From Chaetomium olivaceum (lineage: Eukaryota; Ascomycota; Sordariomycetes; Sordariales; Chaetomiaceae): a stretch of DNA of 64,000 nt. The translations under genes were made by a program, and so were the position numbers. Positions 40,862 through 54,263 of this stretch are shown piece by piece; the first letter of the stretch is position 1, and each line of letters begins with the position of its first letter. The stretch lies in NCBI GenBank assembly GCA_039881045.1, contig JAYWVB010000013.1, forward strand, positions 434,001 to 498,000, written 5' to 3'. A model generated the notes under the pieces. That model was not told the origin of the DNA, ran no database searches, and saw only the letters and a list, made by a program, of their open reading frames with translations.

Positions 40862-43349
40862 AGGCTAGTTGTGTGTTGGGGAAGAGTTGCGGCCGAGCAG
40901 TAGAACAGCGGCGGATGATGCGCACTACCTTGGAGGCGGGTGTTCCACGACGGCTGTCATGAGGAGTTTTACTTCTTTTGCCGTTCTATTCCCAACCTAT
41001 TTTCGAGCCGTTTTCAGTGGTGCCTTCGAACGGGTTAGAAAACGGTCTGCTCGTGCAGGTTTTCCGCAGGATACGCTGCCCACCGTATGTACATAGATAC
41101 ATAGATACATGCAGCTTCTCGACGGAATAGACCTCCGAACTTCATGACATTCACTTCAGTAAGTGAACAAATAAACAATCCGACATGGATAAGAGCGCTC
41201 ATACGATGCAAGGTTGCCAAACCAATCTATCGGTTCGAACCACAATCTCTCAAGCCACCCGCCCGCCTTATCTCCATCATGTACGATACCGTCCGAAACC
41301 CAACCCCAGTCCTCCCTCGTGCTCCAGCTTGCATGCATGCATCATCCTGCTCCAGAGTGGCGCGGTCTCGGGCCCCATCGCCGCCAGTAAAACATACATA
41401 TGTACGTACATACATTAAACATACCGTGCAGCGAGCACTCGTCATCCGTCGTCGTCATATTTAACAAACCAACAGCGACCCATCTCCAACTCCACGTGGT
41501 CCGTCCGTCTAGAGCTGTGAGTGCCAAACACTTCACAAGTCTGGGTAGGTCACAGAGAACGCAAACAACAACACGTCCACACAAGCATTTCCAAGAGCAA
41601 AGCGATACACGAAGGTCACCCATACACATGACATTGACATGACAAGACAATCGATTCCTTCTACCGATCTATCATCCCCCCTTACCTCTCTGTAGACCAC
41701 CTCCGAAAAGAACCCCAACAAGAATGGTATCAATAACAATAAACATCACGTCAACAACCAGCCACGCAACCCCGTATCACCACCCGGCCAAAATAGAAGA
41801 AGCAGAAGAAGAAGAAGGAAGCAGCTCCATCACATATCACACACATAAAAAACAAAAGACATATCTCGTCACACCAAGACCTGCCACCTGCCACCCGCCA
41901 CGACAGCACAACCACACAACAAGGACAGCGACAACGACAACGACAACGACAGATCGCAGCAGCAGTAGCAGCAGCAGCAGAGCACCGGCAAAGGAACCCC
42001 CTCTCCAAGTCCTCCCCGAGACGGTCCAAGAGACAAGAGACAAACATCAACAACAAAAAAACCACTTCCGTTAAAACGTTAACGTTATTCTTTCCCTTCT
42101 CCGCCCCCTCAAAAAAGGAGATAAAAAGACAGCGAGCCGCCCCGGACCAGCCGAATAACCGCACCTGCCTCTGCCTGCCTGCAAATTACACAACCCCTCC
42201 CTACACATAGCTAGCCCGCCCGTCCACCCACCATAAAAACCTTATCGTAGCACATTCCCATCCCTTTCCCCCAACAGTAACCCGCCCCCTCTCCCCTGCC
42301 CCCCCTGCTCCCCCAGCGTGCGCCCTCGTTCGTTTCCATCCGCTCCGACCGACACCCCCTTCATTATTATCGCACAGCCTACCCTACCCACCCAAACCAA
42401 CTCCTTCCTTCTTTCCTTCCGTCCATCCATCCCTCCCTCCCCCGTCCGTCCAATCTCTCCTTCGCTATGGCAATGCCCGCCGCTCCCCGCAGCACCAATC
42501 CCAATCGACCACTCCGCTTGCTCGCTCCCCTGCACCAACCCCCACCCCGCCCAAAGCAACGCAACGCAACGCAAGGCCTTCACCCCCAGAGCGTTCCCGT
42601 TCTGTTGCAACCCATTAAGTCCAGGATAGGGAAAAGAGTCCTGATAGTGGTGTAGTAGTGTCCATCCATCTCAGTCATGGGACGAGGAAGAAGTTCGAAG
42701 TCAGTCGTGGGGTGAGTAAAACCCGGCAAACAACGACCGCCGATGGCGAAGAACGGCGACGATACATTCAGACCGATGGCAGTGGCATCCCGCAGCAGTC
42801 TGAAGAGTTTCGAGGGGTTTTTTTTTCCTCGTCCCGTATTTTTCGTCGATAAAAAAAGGCCAGGGCCAAAGCCAAACGCGATTGGCGAGAGGAGGGACAA
42901 AAAAGATAAAATAAAGGGAAAGAAAAACCAAGGCGGAAAAAACACAAACAAAAAAACAAACAAGCAGGCAACAGTGGTATCAAGGAGGAGCCGTACCGTG
43001 CAAGGGGCCCGGCACGCCAACAATAACAGCAAGCAGAGGAACGGATCATGGAGAGTCCAATCAAAAAAAGAGACCATCCTCCCCCATACCCTTCCCAGCC
43101 AACCAACCAACCACCCAGCCAACCAACCCGCCAGCCAACCCACATACCGACCGACCAACCCCCTGGAAAACAAAAGAAGAAACGCCGATTAACGAGGCAG
43201 GTAAAAGCTCTCGCGCTGCCGCTGCTGCTGCCCAGTCCTCCAAACCAAAAGCCATCATCATTAAAAACGAACTACCGCGCCGGGGCCGCGACAGAGTAGA
43301 AACAGTAGTAGCAGGAGTAGCGGTCAAGCCGCGGGGAACGACGGGTGCC
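40862..43349. other. Intergenic, AC-rich low-complexity DNA
   Basis: No gene was recognised. The region is dominated by purine/AC-rich low-complexity sequence: CAACGACAACGAC runs near 41925-41950, CAG triplets near 41957-41980 and (CCAA)n-type DNA at about 43098-43160. It probably includes the 3' untranslated region of the RasGAP gene, which ends at 43350. Confidence 0.45.
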
Positions 43350-45940
43350 CTACCACCCCTTCTTCCGGGCAAATCGCTTGTTGAGCAGCGCGAGCACCTT
43401 GGGCACGTTGAACTGGACGTACTCCAGGTCGAGGTCGTCCTGGTTGTCTTTTTGCATCTCCAGGAGGTCGTCCAGCTTGAGGTCGAGCTCGAGCAAGCCG
43501 CGGTTGCGTCCTACGAATGCAACTGTTAGCGAAACTGGTCGAGATGCAATACGAGATGAAAACAGAAAGTGAAATGAGATAGGCTTACCCTTGTAGTGTA
43601 GCGAGATGACAAATGTCCCCGGCAGCGGGCTGGTGAAGTTAAAGTAGATGTTGGCGCGCCGGTTGTCGGGAACGTTGCTCTTCTGGATGACGCCCTCCTT
43701 CTCCAGCTGCTGGTGCGTGAACTTGTACGGGCCCAGCACCTGCTGCTTCTGCTGCTTGCGGCGCGTTCCCTCGCTCTGGCCGCGCACGTTGTGCAGGTAG
43801 TTCTTGTACGTCTCGAGCTGGCCGACCAGGTACGAGTTGTGGTCGCGGATGGTTTTGTACACCTCGTCGAGCTTCTGCGTCTCGGTCAAGACGCCCTCCT
43901 TGAGGGAGCCGAGATGCTGCAGTTCCTGCTCCACCTCGTCCCGCAGGAGACTGAATCCGTCGCTCTTATCGACGACCCGGAGCTCCTGCAGCTGGCTGAG
44001 CAATTCCATTGCCCGGATACCCTTGCGCACCATGACGGCGTCGTTCTTGGACGTTGCGGCGGCGTCGGCGATGCGCTCAAGACGCAGCGGCCGTTTCGCT
44101 ACCGACGACGTCGCCGGGATGGTTCGCAGAATCTGCACGAAGATGGACTTGGCCTCCATGAAGTAAACCTCCTCCTGGGTGATGTCCAGCGCAGCCGTCA
44201 GGTCGTCGATGGCCGTCTCCCACTTGCTGTACAGCGGAAGGTTGACCACCCTGTTCTCCTTCCGCGGCACCTGGGCCGGTGCGCCGGCGAGCTCCGCCAT
44301 GATGATAGCAAGATGGGAGTTCTCGTCCTTACAGAGCTCTCCGGTGTGCTTCTCGATCAGGGAGTGCATAGCGTAAATTTCGTTGAGCGTGATGGACAGC
44401 TCAAGGTCCTTCTTGGAGAGGGCCACATAGTTGTCCATCTCGAGGCTCTCGTAAAAGTCCTGCACCTCGCACAGGTCCAGCATGAACTTGTTGACCCGGT
44501 CTTTGTTCTGGTGGATGAAGGGTTGCAGCTTGGCCATGTACGGTTCCTTGGCGTACGACGGCTTGTTGGCCAAGTTCTGCAACATCTTGGCGATGAGCGT
44601 CAACGTCCTCCTCGGGCGGTCGGCCGGCGTCCCATCAATGAGCATGTACGACTTTGGCGTGACGATGGCCGGGTTGATGAAGCGGAGGAAGAAGAAGCCG
44701 CCGATCAGAGTGCAGATGATCTGATCGTTCGCATCGGGGTATTTCCTCTTGGTTAAGCTGCGAATCTGCTTGCAGATCCACCGGATACCGTAGGGCGCCT
44801 CGTCCAAGCCTTCGATGATGGTCGTCAGGAACCCATTGGCGATTTCGGTGAGCATCGTGAGGCGCGGCTCAATGATGGCTTGGACCTGTGGGTTCTCGGC
44901 CGCCTGCTCCTGGGTGATGCCCTTGGGCAACGACGCGGGCAGGCTCCCAGTGTCCTGCTCGATCTGCTCAATCATGCGCTCGTAAACCTTGAGCGGGTTA
45001 ATCTCCAAGTCCAGGTCCTTGAGCTCAATCAGGCTGTTAATCCTGTTCGCCAACACCGACTTCAAGAAGCTCTGGCCGGGCCCTCTCCTCGTGTAGGTAG
45101 TCATCATCCGCGAAACGGGGGTGTTGGCGCGCAGGAGCGACGAGTACTCAGGGGTATTGTCAAACTGGTAGGTAAGGACGGACTGGTGGCATAGTGTCAG
45201 CAAGGGTATGTATCACTGCGCGACCCGGAGGTCTGCATACCTGAAACATGGTCAAGAGCAGATGCTCTTCCCGGCTTTCGTACTGATTCCCGTAAATGGT
45301 GAACATGACGGTCTGCAGCAGTGAATCAATCTCAGACATGGAAACCAGGCGGCAGAGATGGGCGATGTGTCTAGGCTCTGACTGCAGCAGGAACATCAAG
45401 TTTCCGTATTTTTGTGTCTTGTCGTCGTTTGGGAAAGCACCCTCCTGCATTTCAGTTGCGTCTTCAAGGTGGCTTGCGACCTCATTTTGCTGCCGAGTCG
45501 TCAGTACAAAAGAACATAATACATTGAAAGCACTAAGCCATACCTCTTCCAAAGCCATCCGGTTCTGGATCAGGAGAGCGATGCGGGAGTCGAGGTAACG
45601 AACATCCTTCTCGAGGACAAAGTTCTTCTTGGACTGCGACGAGATCTTGGATTTCAAATCCCGCAAAACCTTTTGTGCTGCAATGCAGTCAATATCATGC
45701 GCACCGTCAACCCGCGCGCTTACGTATCAAAAACGCACCTTTGGCCAGTTCATCTTCAATGACCAGGTCGGACTCATTCGCCGACATGGACATGTAGAGG
45801 GCGGACATGGAGTACCGCTTCGACTGGCGGGCGGACCGCGAGCCATCGTAGGAGGACATGGTGTTCTGGCGGGATATGGGTTGGAACGAAGAAGAGGAAG
45901 CGGTTGAGGCCCGGGAAGGTGTCTGTAACATGACAGACAT
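43350..45940 (-). CDS. Ras GTPase-activating protein (fungal Gap1/GapA type)
   Basis: Five exons (45940-45739, 45677-45544, 45489-45241, 45182-43589, 43510-43350), all phases consistent, give 779 residues. A Ser-rich N-terminus (MSVMLQTPSRASTASSSSFQ) leads to a short coiled-coil (DLKSKISSQSKKNFVLEKDV). The RasGAP domain follows: the arginine finger is in SLLRANTPVSRMM at about residue 212, and the FLRFINPAIV motif is near residue 360. The RasGAP C-terminal domain ends with a helical segment and RFARKKGW. Proteins of this layout (S. pombe gap1/sar1, Aspergillus GapA) stimulate GTP hydrolysis by Ras at the cell cortex and affect polarity. The same window encodes a Ras-like GTPase about 28 kb away, but no direct link is shown. 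ATG 45940 is the first in-frame ATG downstream of a TGA. Confidence 0.92.
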
Positions 45941-48900
45941 GTTGGCGGGTGCCGTCGCGCGGGCGGTCAGAGACGGTCAGGCTGCCAGGCCCGAAGCCTC
46001 TCGAGATGGAATTGGCGGAGAGTCGGCAGTTGCCAAGGGCCGCGATCGTGTTTCTTTGATGTCGAGAGCGTCGTATTTCAAGGTGCGGCGTGCGGGAGAA
46101 TAGGGATGGGGCTCGGCGAGGAACTTGTTGCTCGACACGTCCCAGGGAAGCTTTGGCAGTCGCTGTTTGAACGGCACTTTGCGCCAATTGACTCGGGAGA
46201 GGTCGGGGATTGTCCGGTATTAAATTCGGAGGCGAGCGATAGGTTCGGGATAGGGATGGATGTTGGAGAGAGGAATTGGTTCGAAAACACCAGACGATCG
46301 GAGGCTTTGTTCGCGCTCTCGGCTGGAGTGGTTCGTGCTCGGCCCAACAAGGGGGGTCTCAGTGCCTGTCAGTGGGGCACAGTAGAGCGCCACAAAGGGG
46401 AGGAGTGTGGGAGCGAAGAGAGCCCAGAGCCCAGGACGTGGACAGTATGTGATCTGTAAACGGTTTGGCTCTCCGAAAGGAAATAATAAAAAATGCCGGA
46501 CTGGAATGTGTCGCGCAAAATGAGAAGGGGGTAAGCTCGAAGTGCCTGATTAAGTGCAGCCTGGTGTGTGTCGTTGGCTGCAAGAGTTGGTGAGGGAGGG
46601 TGAGATAGATGGTGAATGGATAAACGACGGGAGTGCGAACTCTGCGTGTCTCGACGCTCGGGCGAGCGTGGGAGGGCGGCTCATGGGGGGTGGGTGGGTG
46701 CGCATCAGGGGTGTGGTGGACCCGCTGCAAAACTTCCGGTTGGGGTCAACCTGGAAACGCACTGTGCAGCCAAAGCCGATACGACTGTTGTCCGCCAGCG
46801 TAGTAAATTGGGGGCGCTGGTTTATGACTTGAGTTCAGAGCCAAGTAATGGGCTTGGGCTGATCAGTGGTTGAGAAAGAGATTTATTCCCTCGCTTGGCC
46901 CAGAGGTTGCGTGGCCGGTTTACACTAGAATGGGTGAATGAATGGAGATTGATTTCTGAATAGGCACATTCATACCACCCTTGGACGGCCATTGTCCAAA
47001 GGGAGAACGGAAATCCTGGGCCTGTTGCGGCTGCCGGCATATTATCTGGGCGCTCATCCCAGGGGTCAAACAGTGGTGAGGCCGAGAGAAACTTCCAAGC
47101 ACTGACACAACAATGGAGTTAATTCGCTCAATAAGAGAATGGACGGGAATACAAGAACCGTGACAATAGAACCGATAATTACGAGATAGAAGGTGGGGGG
47201 TTCGCGTTGCAAAAAACTTGCTGCCCCGATTACGTTGCTCTTCAGTTCTCTCCTTCCCTCTCCTTCCCTCTCCATATTCCAGGTTGTAAGGGTTGGCCGC
47301 ATTGAGCCTTCTGTTTGTGGCACTCACTCGTCTTATTAGTCGTTTCCTTCTCCCGACCTTACTGTATCGGGCTAGGACTCTGCTTCTTGTCGGCCTTCAG
47401 CTGGCATTGGTAGCTGCAGTGGTTCGTACATATTTGCTTCTTAATGTGATCTCTTTTCTTCTTGTCACCATCTTTTCTCCCCAACCCCTTTTTCCATTTC
47501 TTTCCTCGTTGGCTTGTGCGAGCTGTGTTGAGTCTGGTCTGTCACTCAAACAGGGACTCCATGCTCCCATGTTGGCGTTGGCGAGGTTGGCCCTGGGACC
47601 TGCATGACAAAACGGGGAATGGGACGCCAAGACAAACGGTTCGGCGCTAGACACAGTGCGGGCTGGGGAGCAAATTATCCCTGTTCTCAAGTGGACCGTT
47701 CGTCGTGGGAGGAAAGAGGAAAGAGGCAAAACCCAAAGAACGCAACAGCGGTTCGAGAAAATAGAAGCTCCATGTTTGGATGCTGGCGGAAAGAGAAGCG
47801 GGAACCGGGAAGCGGGAAACGAGATGAATCAAATCGTGAGTGTGACAAAGGAAAACGGGAGGGGATTTGAATACCTGTCAGTGAGCCAGTGAACCAGTGA
47901 CGGCCACAGACAATCGGCCGTGTTTCAACTCAAACAGCCCAGCCTTCGGTCCTTGGCATCAGCTCCTCCTCCATGGCTGCTTTCAAACATCGGATTTGTG
48001 TGCCACATGACAGAAAGGAATATCAAATGATATTCTCGAGTACGAGCCACATTACTCGGTATACCACGAGTTTTGATATTACCACGCCGTCTCGAAAGAA
48101 GCGTCTCCCGTTCTTACTTGCCAGTGCCTAAAACTGGGCGGGCTGGTTTGCTGCGACACTGCGAGCACACGGTGTCGGTTGTGAGAACAGACCCATTCCG
48201 GCCATCCATCCACGCCATCCCATGTCGCGCAATCATGGGCCCCATCAGCCATCGGCACTAGTAAGTTACAGGCATTAGCGCAGTTCGGCTCCCACGGGAT
48301 GCCCCAGGGATCGCTTTGATCAACCTGCTCAACGGCGGCCTTCCCGGGAACAAAGAGCGTTCAATCAAGGAATGGCGTTGCTGCATTCGGCGTTGCGTCC
48401 CTGGCTAGCGATGCAACAAGAGGAATCGAGGTGGTGTTTCGGGACCTTGCGGGAAGGGGCAAAGCCATGTGAGAGCTGCCGAATGGAGACACCCGGATGG
48501 GGCCATCCAATCCATGTGACAAGGGGAACATGCCAGACGATTGGCCAAGCCGGGAGACCCCCCGACCACTCCCACCTGCCAGGGGCAAAGGGCAATGCCC
48601 CTCCATCCGCTGTTGCAGCCTCCGAACCGAACGCGCCGGAAAAGGTGGGCTTGGTTTGCGTGAGCAACGCGCGGCTGTGACAATCCGAACGGCAATGCCA
48701 GAATCCAACGGCTCTAGGCTGATGAATATCGAGACACTTGAATGGATATATTAGCGGGCGGCTAGGGCGCGTGGCGGCAAGCGGCAAATCGGCTGGTGAG
48801 ACCCCTCCTATTTCGGGTCAGGGAGGTGTGATGCAAGTTGAGGGCTCACACCCCGCAGTGGGTTCTGAACCACAGGGGCACTGGCGGGGAACCCACACCT

Positions 48901-51727
48901 TGTAAGTTGTAGGGCAATTTATCTGTGGGGGATCTCATCTTACAGATCACTATCAGCAACAATGGCAACGGCTTCACCCGAAAACCACGGAACAAGAAAC
49001 CAGAGGACAGATCGAGTAGTTCTTGCGATTTCTTGCGATTTCCTGTGATTGCTTCTGTCAATCTTTTTTCGATGAAATAAATTTGTTTCTTCGCTCGGGC
49101 CGTCCGGGCAGGGACAAAGCGCGATGCGTGCAGCCGAGACTGGCTCACTGAATGGGCATGATGCTGTGCCAAGTTTGGCTTAGCAAAATGTCTCGTGTTT
49201 CTCTCGAACGGGTTTCAGATCGACGGTTTCTACTTATAGAAAGACATGCGGATCGTGTACGGATTACCGGTGTGATTCTTTGCATCTCGGGCTGGGGATA
49301 AGCAATCTTGGGAATGGATTAGTTCTAGCCGGTACGCGAAATCTTGAGAGTGATGACTTCAAAAGCAACATAATCATATCCACTTTCGCAACCCGTCCAT
49401 GGGCGCGGGTCGGGCGGTACATGTACATTTCAACAACGGAATGACAAGACAGCAAGTCTGTTAAGTTTATCTCTCGGCCCTTGGCCTCATAACTTCTGTG
49501 TCTGGTCAGTGTCAGACAGTCAGACAGTCAGACTAAAACGGCACAAAATGTGGCAGCGCCGACACTCGAAAGCCAAACATGGGGGACGGGTCGGGAACTA
49601 ACCTCCATTGGTCCAGCCACGGCATCATCACACGGCCCCAGGGCTGCAGGTGCGGGCGTCGACCAGCACACGGGCATCGGCGTTGCGCAACAAGCCAATC
49701 ATGCTTCGCAAGCCCCTCATCCCCCGTCATCCTTCCCAGAGTCTCGGGACAGTCAGTCACGATCGTCATTTCTCATGGTCGGCATCACGCCATCCGCCGA
49801 GCCTTGCCTCGCCTGGGCGCGGGAAGGAGAGACAAATCTTCACATTCGAGTCGGCCTTCATCTTATCCCCGGCTCACAACAACTTCGAGACAAGCAGCTA
49901 CTCGCTCGTATGACGGCTCGGACATGAGGACGGACGAAAGACGGCGTCGCAGTCCCGAGACGTTGGGACATGTCGTTATGCAGGTCTCTAGTATACCACG
50001 ACAGCTGTCAAAAATGCCGGGCCCTCAGTCGCACCGGCTGTGGTGCCAATGAGGTACAGAGATTCTGTAACCAAAACTCAAGCACAACTTCGGTCCCGGC
50101 GGGTGTGGTCGCACCACCTCTGCTCTTACGTTCCTCGACGATTTCATTTTGTGCGCATCATGGGGTTGTTGTATGAGTGGTGAGATCGTCGGCATCGGAT
50201 CTTTGCGGCCACAACAACGGGCTGGCCGTGAGCGTCAGATCTCCGACCAGCATCAATTTCGCAATCCGTACTGTCATTGAGCAACAGCCGGGACCGACAA
50301 CCCTCAACACCCTTGGAGGAGATTCCCAACCCGAAGCGGCTTCGGGGTTCGATCTTCTGTCATAAGCAGGCGCAAGCTCGAGTGCCAAAACACTGCCGTC
50401 ACAAATATGACAGGATTCAAGCCCAATCCCATCACCGCCCTCACATCAGCCATGTCAGCGACAGACAACCTTTTGATCCAAATCCCATCCCGAACAGCTC
50501 AGCCCACTCCTTTACTCCCACTGCTTCCTTAGTTCGAGACGAGCCACATCCCACACTAGTTCCCGCGTGGGATTAATCCGCCTCTATAACCGGGCCTCGA
50601 ATCGCAGCACCCGGGTCGGGTCCGGCCGCCAATCGCAGCGGCCACGCGCCACGGCGTCCCGATAACTACAGGCCAAAGACGGGAGCCGATCCGCCTTGGC
50701 ACCCGCTCCGTGCCGACTTTTCCGCTCCGCGACTCGGAGCCGGTTGCCCCACTTATCCTCTTTCATGCCTCGGCAAGGGAGCGAGGGGAAAAGGGTGGTG
50801 GCGGGAGTGGAGGAGTGGAGAGGGGAGGATTGGTGAGTTCGAGTGGAGCCCCACGAGGTTCGTCGCCATGCTGCACGCTTCTGCACGTTCCTGCACTGGT
50901 TGCAATGGGGGAGTTGGTAATCACTAATCAGCCGATGACAGCAGCAGTCCATGTTCGGTCCGGGCCAAGCGCGGCATTGGCGTTCTTTCGTTTGGCGGGG
51001 AAGAACGAATGTCAGTCCCCTGGCTCGGGTGGCTCTTGGTTCTAGAAGGGAACGGCCAGAACACAAAGAAGAACTTCGGTTCGACTTCGTACACTATGTT
51101 TATTGGAGACCGATCTGTCGCTGGATTATGTTCAGCGTGGAACTCGATTCCCAAGAAGAATTCTCCACACAAAACTGATCCTTCTCGGCACGCTAGTAGG
51201 GCTGACCGCCCCTCTCTCAGAAATGGCAAGCACGGTACATGCAGGATACCTTCACACAAAAAAAGATAAGAGCGAAAGACGCGAGATGGATCGGGATCGG
51301 GTAGGCCCTGCTCGGGACGGTGACGGGACCCCAACAACCTGGAAGTGCTTTTCTCAACCCGACTGTCGGACTGACCCACGGAGTATTGAGCAGTGAGCAT
51401 CTACACCCGGCCTACCCCCGGTGCCCTGAAAGACAAAAAAAGACCCGCCTGACTATAACTCAGGACGGTTAATTGCCCAATCTGTCGCCATTAGAGTTTT
51501 TAACCTTCGTGACCCCATCGCAATCGCACATTTTGGCTTGTTTGTAGCAAACAAACTGTTTGTCCCTGTCCCTCGCTGTGTTGCTGTGAGATGCTATTGT
51601 TTCTCTTTTGAGTTTATGTTGGAGACTAGTCAGTCCGAATCTCACAAAACTTGGATCACACCGCCAAATCAGGTACATACTGAGTCACTGCTGCTATTAG
51701 CAGAGAGAGGCCTCGAAAGAGACCACC
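45941..51727. other. Gene desert, about 5.8 kb
   Basis: No protein-coding or RNA gene could be supported. The first 500 bases are RasGAP leader/promoter. The rest has moderate GC, many short ORFs on both strands and no splice-consistent conserved segment. Short repeats occur: three AGACAGTC-like units near 49513-49533 and TTGCGATTTC duplicates near 49024-49043. The region may hold noncoding RNAs that cannot be seen by eye. Confidence 0.5.
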
Positions 51728-54263
51728 ATGGCGGGCCATGCCCAAGACCTAGAGAAACAGGGCCCGGCTACTCGTCCCGAGACCCCACCCCCCCAACATC
51801 ACCAAGACCACCGAGTCCCATCTTCAGCCCTCGAAAAGGAGCATGTATTGACCACGGTGACCCGACGGAGCCTCACCACCTCCCACACCCACTCCTCCAC
51901 CGACACGGACCCCCTCTCACCTCTCGAGCACGCCCTTGCAAAACCTCTATCCAGCGCCGACATCGAGGAGCTCCCGCCAGATGACCCGGATGACGACGAC
52001 GACGACGATCATGACGGCGACAACCGCAACAACAAAAACAATGACCCGCTCCGCCTCACCCGCACCCGTACCTCCGTCATCTCATCCGCCTCCCGCCTGC
52101 CTGACTTTGAAGTCACCCTCGAAGCCGACGACCCCGAGAACCCGCGGAACTGGTCAGTTTGTTGCCTGCCTGCCCGGCCTAATCTCCTTGTTTACCTCTC
52201 TCCCTACGTAGCCCCCTCACCCTTTCACCTTCTCCACTCACTCAAAGAATAAAATAATAATAATAATAACAATAACAATAATATAAACTAACACCCCCCT
52301 TTCCCAGGCCGCTCTGGCCGCTCTGGTACCGCGCCTACACCGTTCTCTCCGTGTCCTACGCCACCTGGGTCGTCGTGCTGTACTCCACCAGCTACACGGC
52401 CAGCATCCCCGGCGTCATGGCCGAGTTTGGCGTCACCAGCCGCCCGCTGGCCACGTTGGGGCTGACCTCCTACCTGTTGGGCTTGGCTGCCGGCTCCGTG
52501 GTGGTGGCGCCGATGAGCGAGATTTATGGAAGGAGAGTGGTGTATTTGGTTTGTTTGGGCGTTTTTATGGTCTTGATTGTCCCGTGGTATGTTGTTGCTT
52601 CCTTCCTATCGTGGGGTTTTTCTTTTGGAGATTGGGGTTTGGTTTGTTTGTGTGCATGTCCCGTTTAGGTTGTCTTCGGGTTGGCTGCGTTTGCGAAGGG
52701 TGATAACTGACTTTGCTGCAGTGGGCTGGCGAATGGGTTGGCGGAACTAGTTGTGGTCAGGTTTATCGGGTAAGTCGTCTTCTCTCTTCTAGATCAAGAG
52801 GACCCTCGAACTAACACCCACCCACAGGGCCGTCTTTGGCGCCGCCATGATTTCCAACAGCCCCGGCACCGTCGTCGACATCGCCGGCCACGAGTCGCTC
52901 GCCTTGTGCATGTCGTGGTATAGTATTGCTCCTCTCAACGGGCCGGTGACCGGCCCGCTGATCGGGGGTTTCGTGTACGAGTACCTGGGGTGGCGGTGGG
53001 CGAACTGGATTGCCCTAATCCTCGCAGGTGTTGCCGTCGTGATGATGTCCCTGGTCAAGGAGACGTACGCGCCGGCGCTGCTCAAAAAGAAGGCGGCCAA
53101 GATGCGCAAGGAGACGGGCGACGACAGGTGGTGGTGCCGCCATGACCAGCGCATATCAACGCTGGACCTGCTCAAGACCAACCTCAGCCGGCCGTTTGTG
53201 CTCGCCGCGACGGAGCCCATCTTGTGGTTCTTCAATATCTGGTTAGCCCCCCCCCCCTACCTCCTCTCTCAACCCCTTACCCCTTTCAACCTTTTGGCCC
53301 TTACCCCCTAAACCACCACCACCGCCACCTCCCCACCCCAAACCAACCCAGTCAAACTAACCCCTACCCCCCCCCCAAACCAGGATCTCCGTCATCTACG
53401 GCATCCTCTACCTCTGCTTCATCGCCTACCCGATCGTCTTCACCCAGCACCGCGGCTGGTCCGTGTCCATGACGGGCCTGGCCTTCCTCGGCATCGGCAT
53501 CGGCACACTCCTCGGCATCGCCCTAGAACCCCTCTGGCGCCGCCTAATCAACAACTCGCCCAAGCGGGACCCCACCACCGGCCGCGCCGCGCCCGAAGCC
53601 ACCGCACTGGTCATGTGCATCGGCGCGCTGCTCACCCCCCTGGGACAACTCGTATTCAGCTGGACGTGTCTGCCCGCGACGATCCACGCGGCGGTGCCCA
53701 TCGCCTTCGGCATCCCCTTCGGCATGGGCAACACGCTGTCCTTCATCTACGGCTCCAACTATCTGGCGTCGGCGTACGGCATCTACGCGGCGTCGGCCAT
53801 GGCCGGCAACGCCGTCATGCGCTCTGTCTTTGGCGCGGCGCTGCCGCTGGCGGGCCCGGCCATGTACACGGCGCTGACGCCGCAGTGGGCGGGGACGTTG
53901 CTGGGGTTGCTGGAGGTGCTGCTGATTCCGATCCCGTTCGCGTTTTATCGCTATGGGGATCGGATCAGGGATCGGAGTCGGGTGATTCGGCAGATGCGGG
54001 AGGAGACGGCGAGGGGGGAGAGGCGGGCGGAGAGGTTGGCGGTGAGGCGGGAGAGGAAGGAGAAGAGGGGAGTGGAGGTGGCGGCAGCAGCGGCGGAGGC
54101 GGAGGCGGAGGCGGCGGATGTTGCGAAGGAGGAAGGGATGGGGATGGGGGTGGGGATGGCGATTGGTCTTGGTGGTGTGCCTGGGGCGGTGGGTGGTGGC
54201 GGGGGGAAGAAAGGGGAGGAGGAGATGGAGCATGCCGCTGCACAGGGCGCGAGGATGGCTTGA
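51728..54263 (+). CDS. MFS drug/polyamine-type transporter (DHA1-like)
   Basis: Five exons (51728-52152, 52308-52586, 52722-52769, 52828-53241, 53384-54263), phases consistent, give 681 residues. The first 140 residues are hydrophilic with an Asp run and end in the typical DDPENPRNWPLWYRAY-like entry (ADDPENPRNW, PLWPLWYRAY). Twelve TM helices follow. Family motifs include APMSEIYGRRVVYL (motif A equivalent), NSPGTVVDIA and MSWYSIAPLNGPVTGPLIGG (motif C region). Two halves are linked by a charged loop with CRHDQRISTLDLLKTN. The C-terminus is an Ala/Glu- and Gly-rich tail of about 90 residues, unusually long. Such proteins export drugs or polyamines by proton antiport at the plasma membrane; the substrate cannot be read from sequence. 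Confidence 0.88.

Noticed and set aside
41227..41240. GGTTCGAACC, possible tRNA B box
   Set aside because: No cloverleaf can be formed around it; the motif is a palindrome by chance.
45977..46177. Open stretch upstream of the RasGAP ATG, same frame, separated by one TGA
   Set aside because: It has no ATG (the apparent start is GTG), so it is not an upstream ORF; it could only matter if the TGA were an error or an unseen exon exists.
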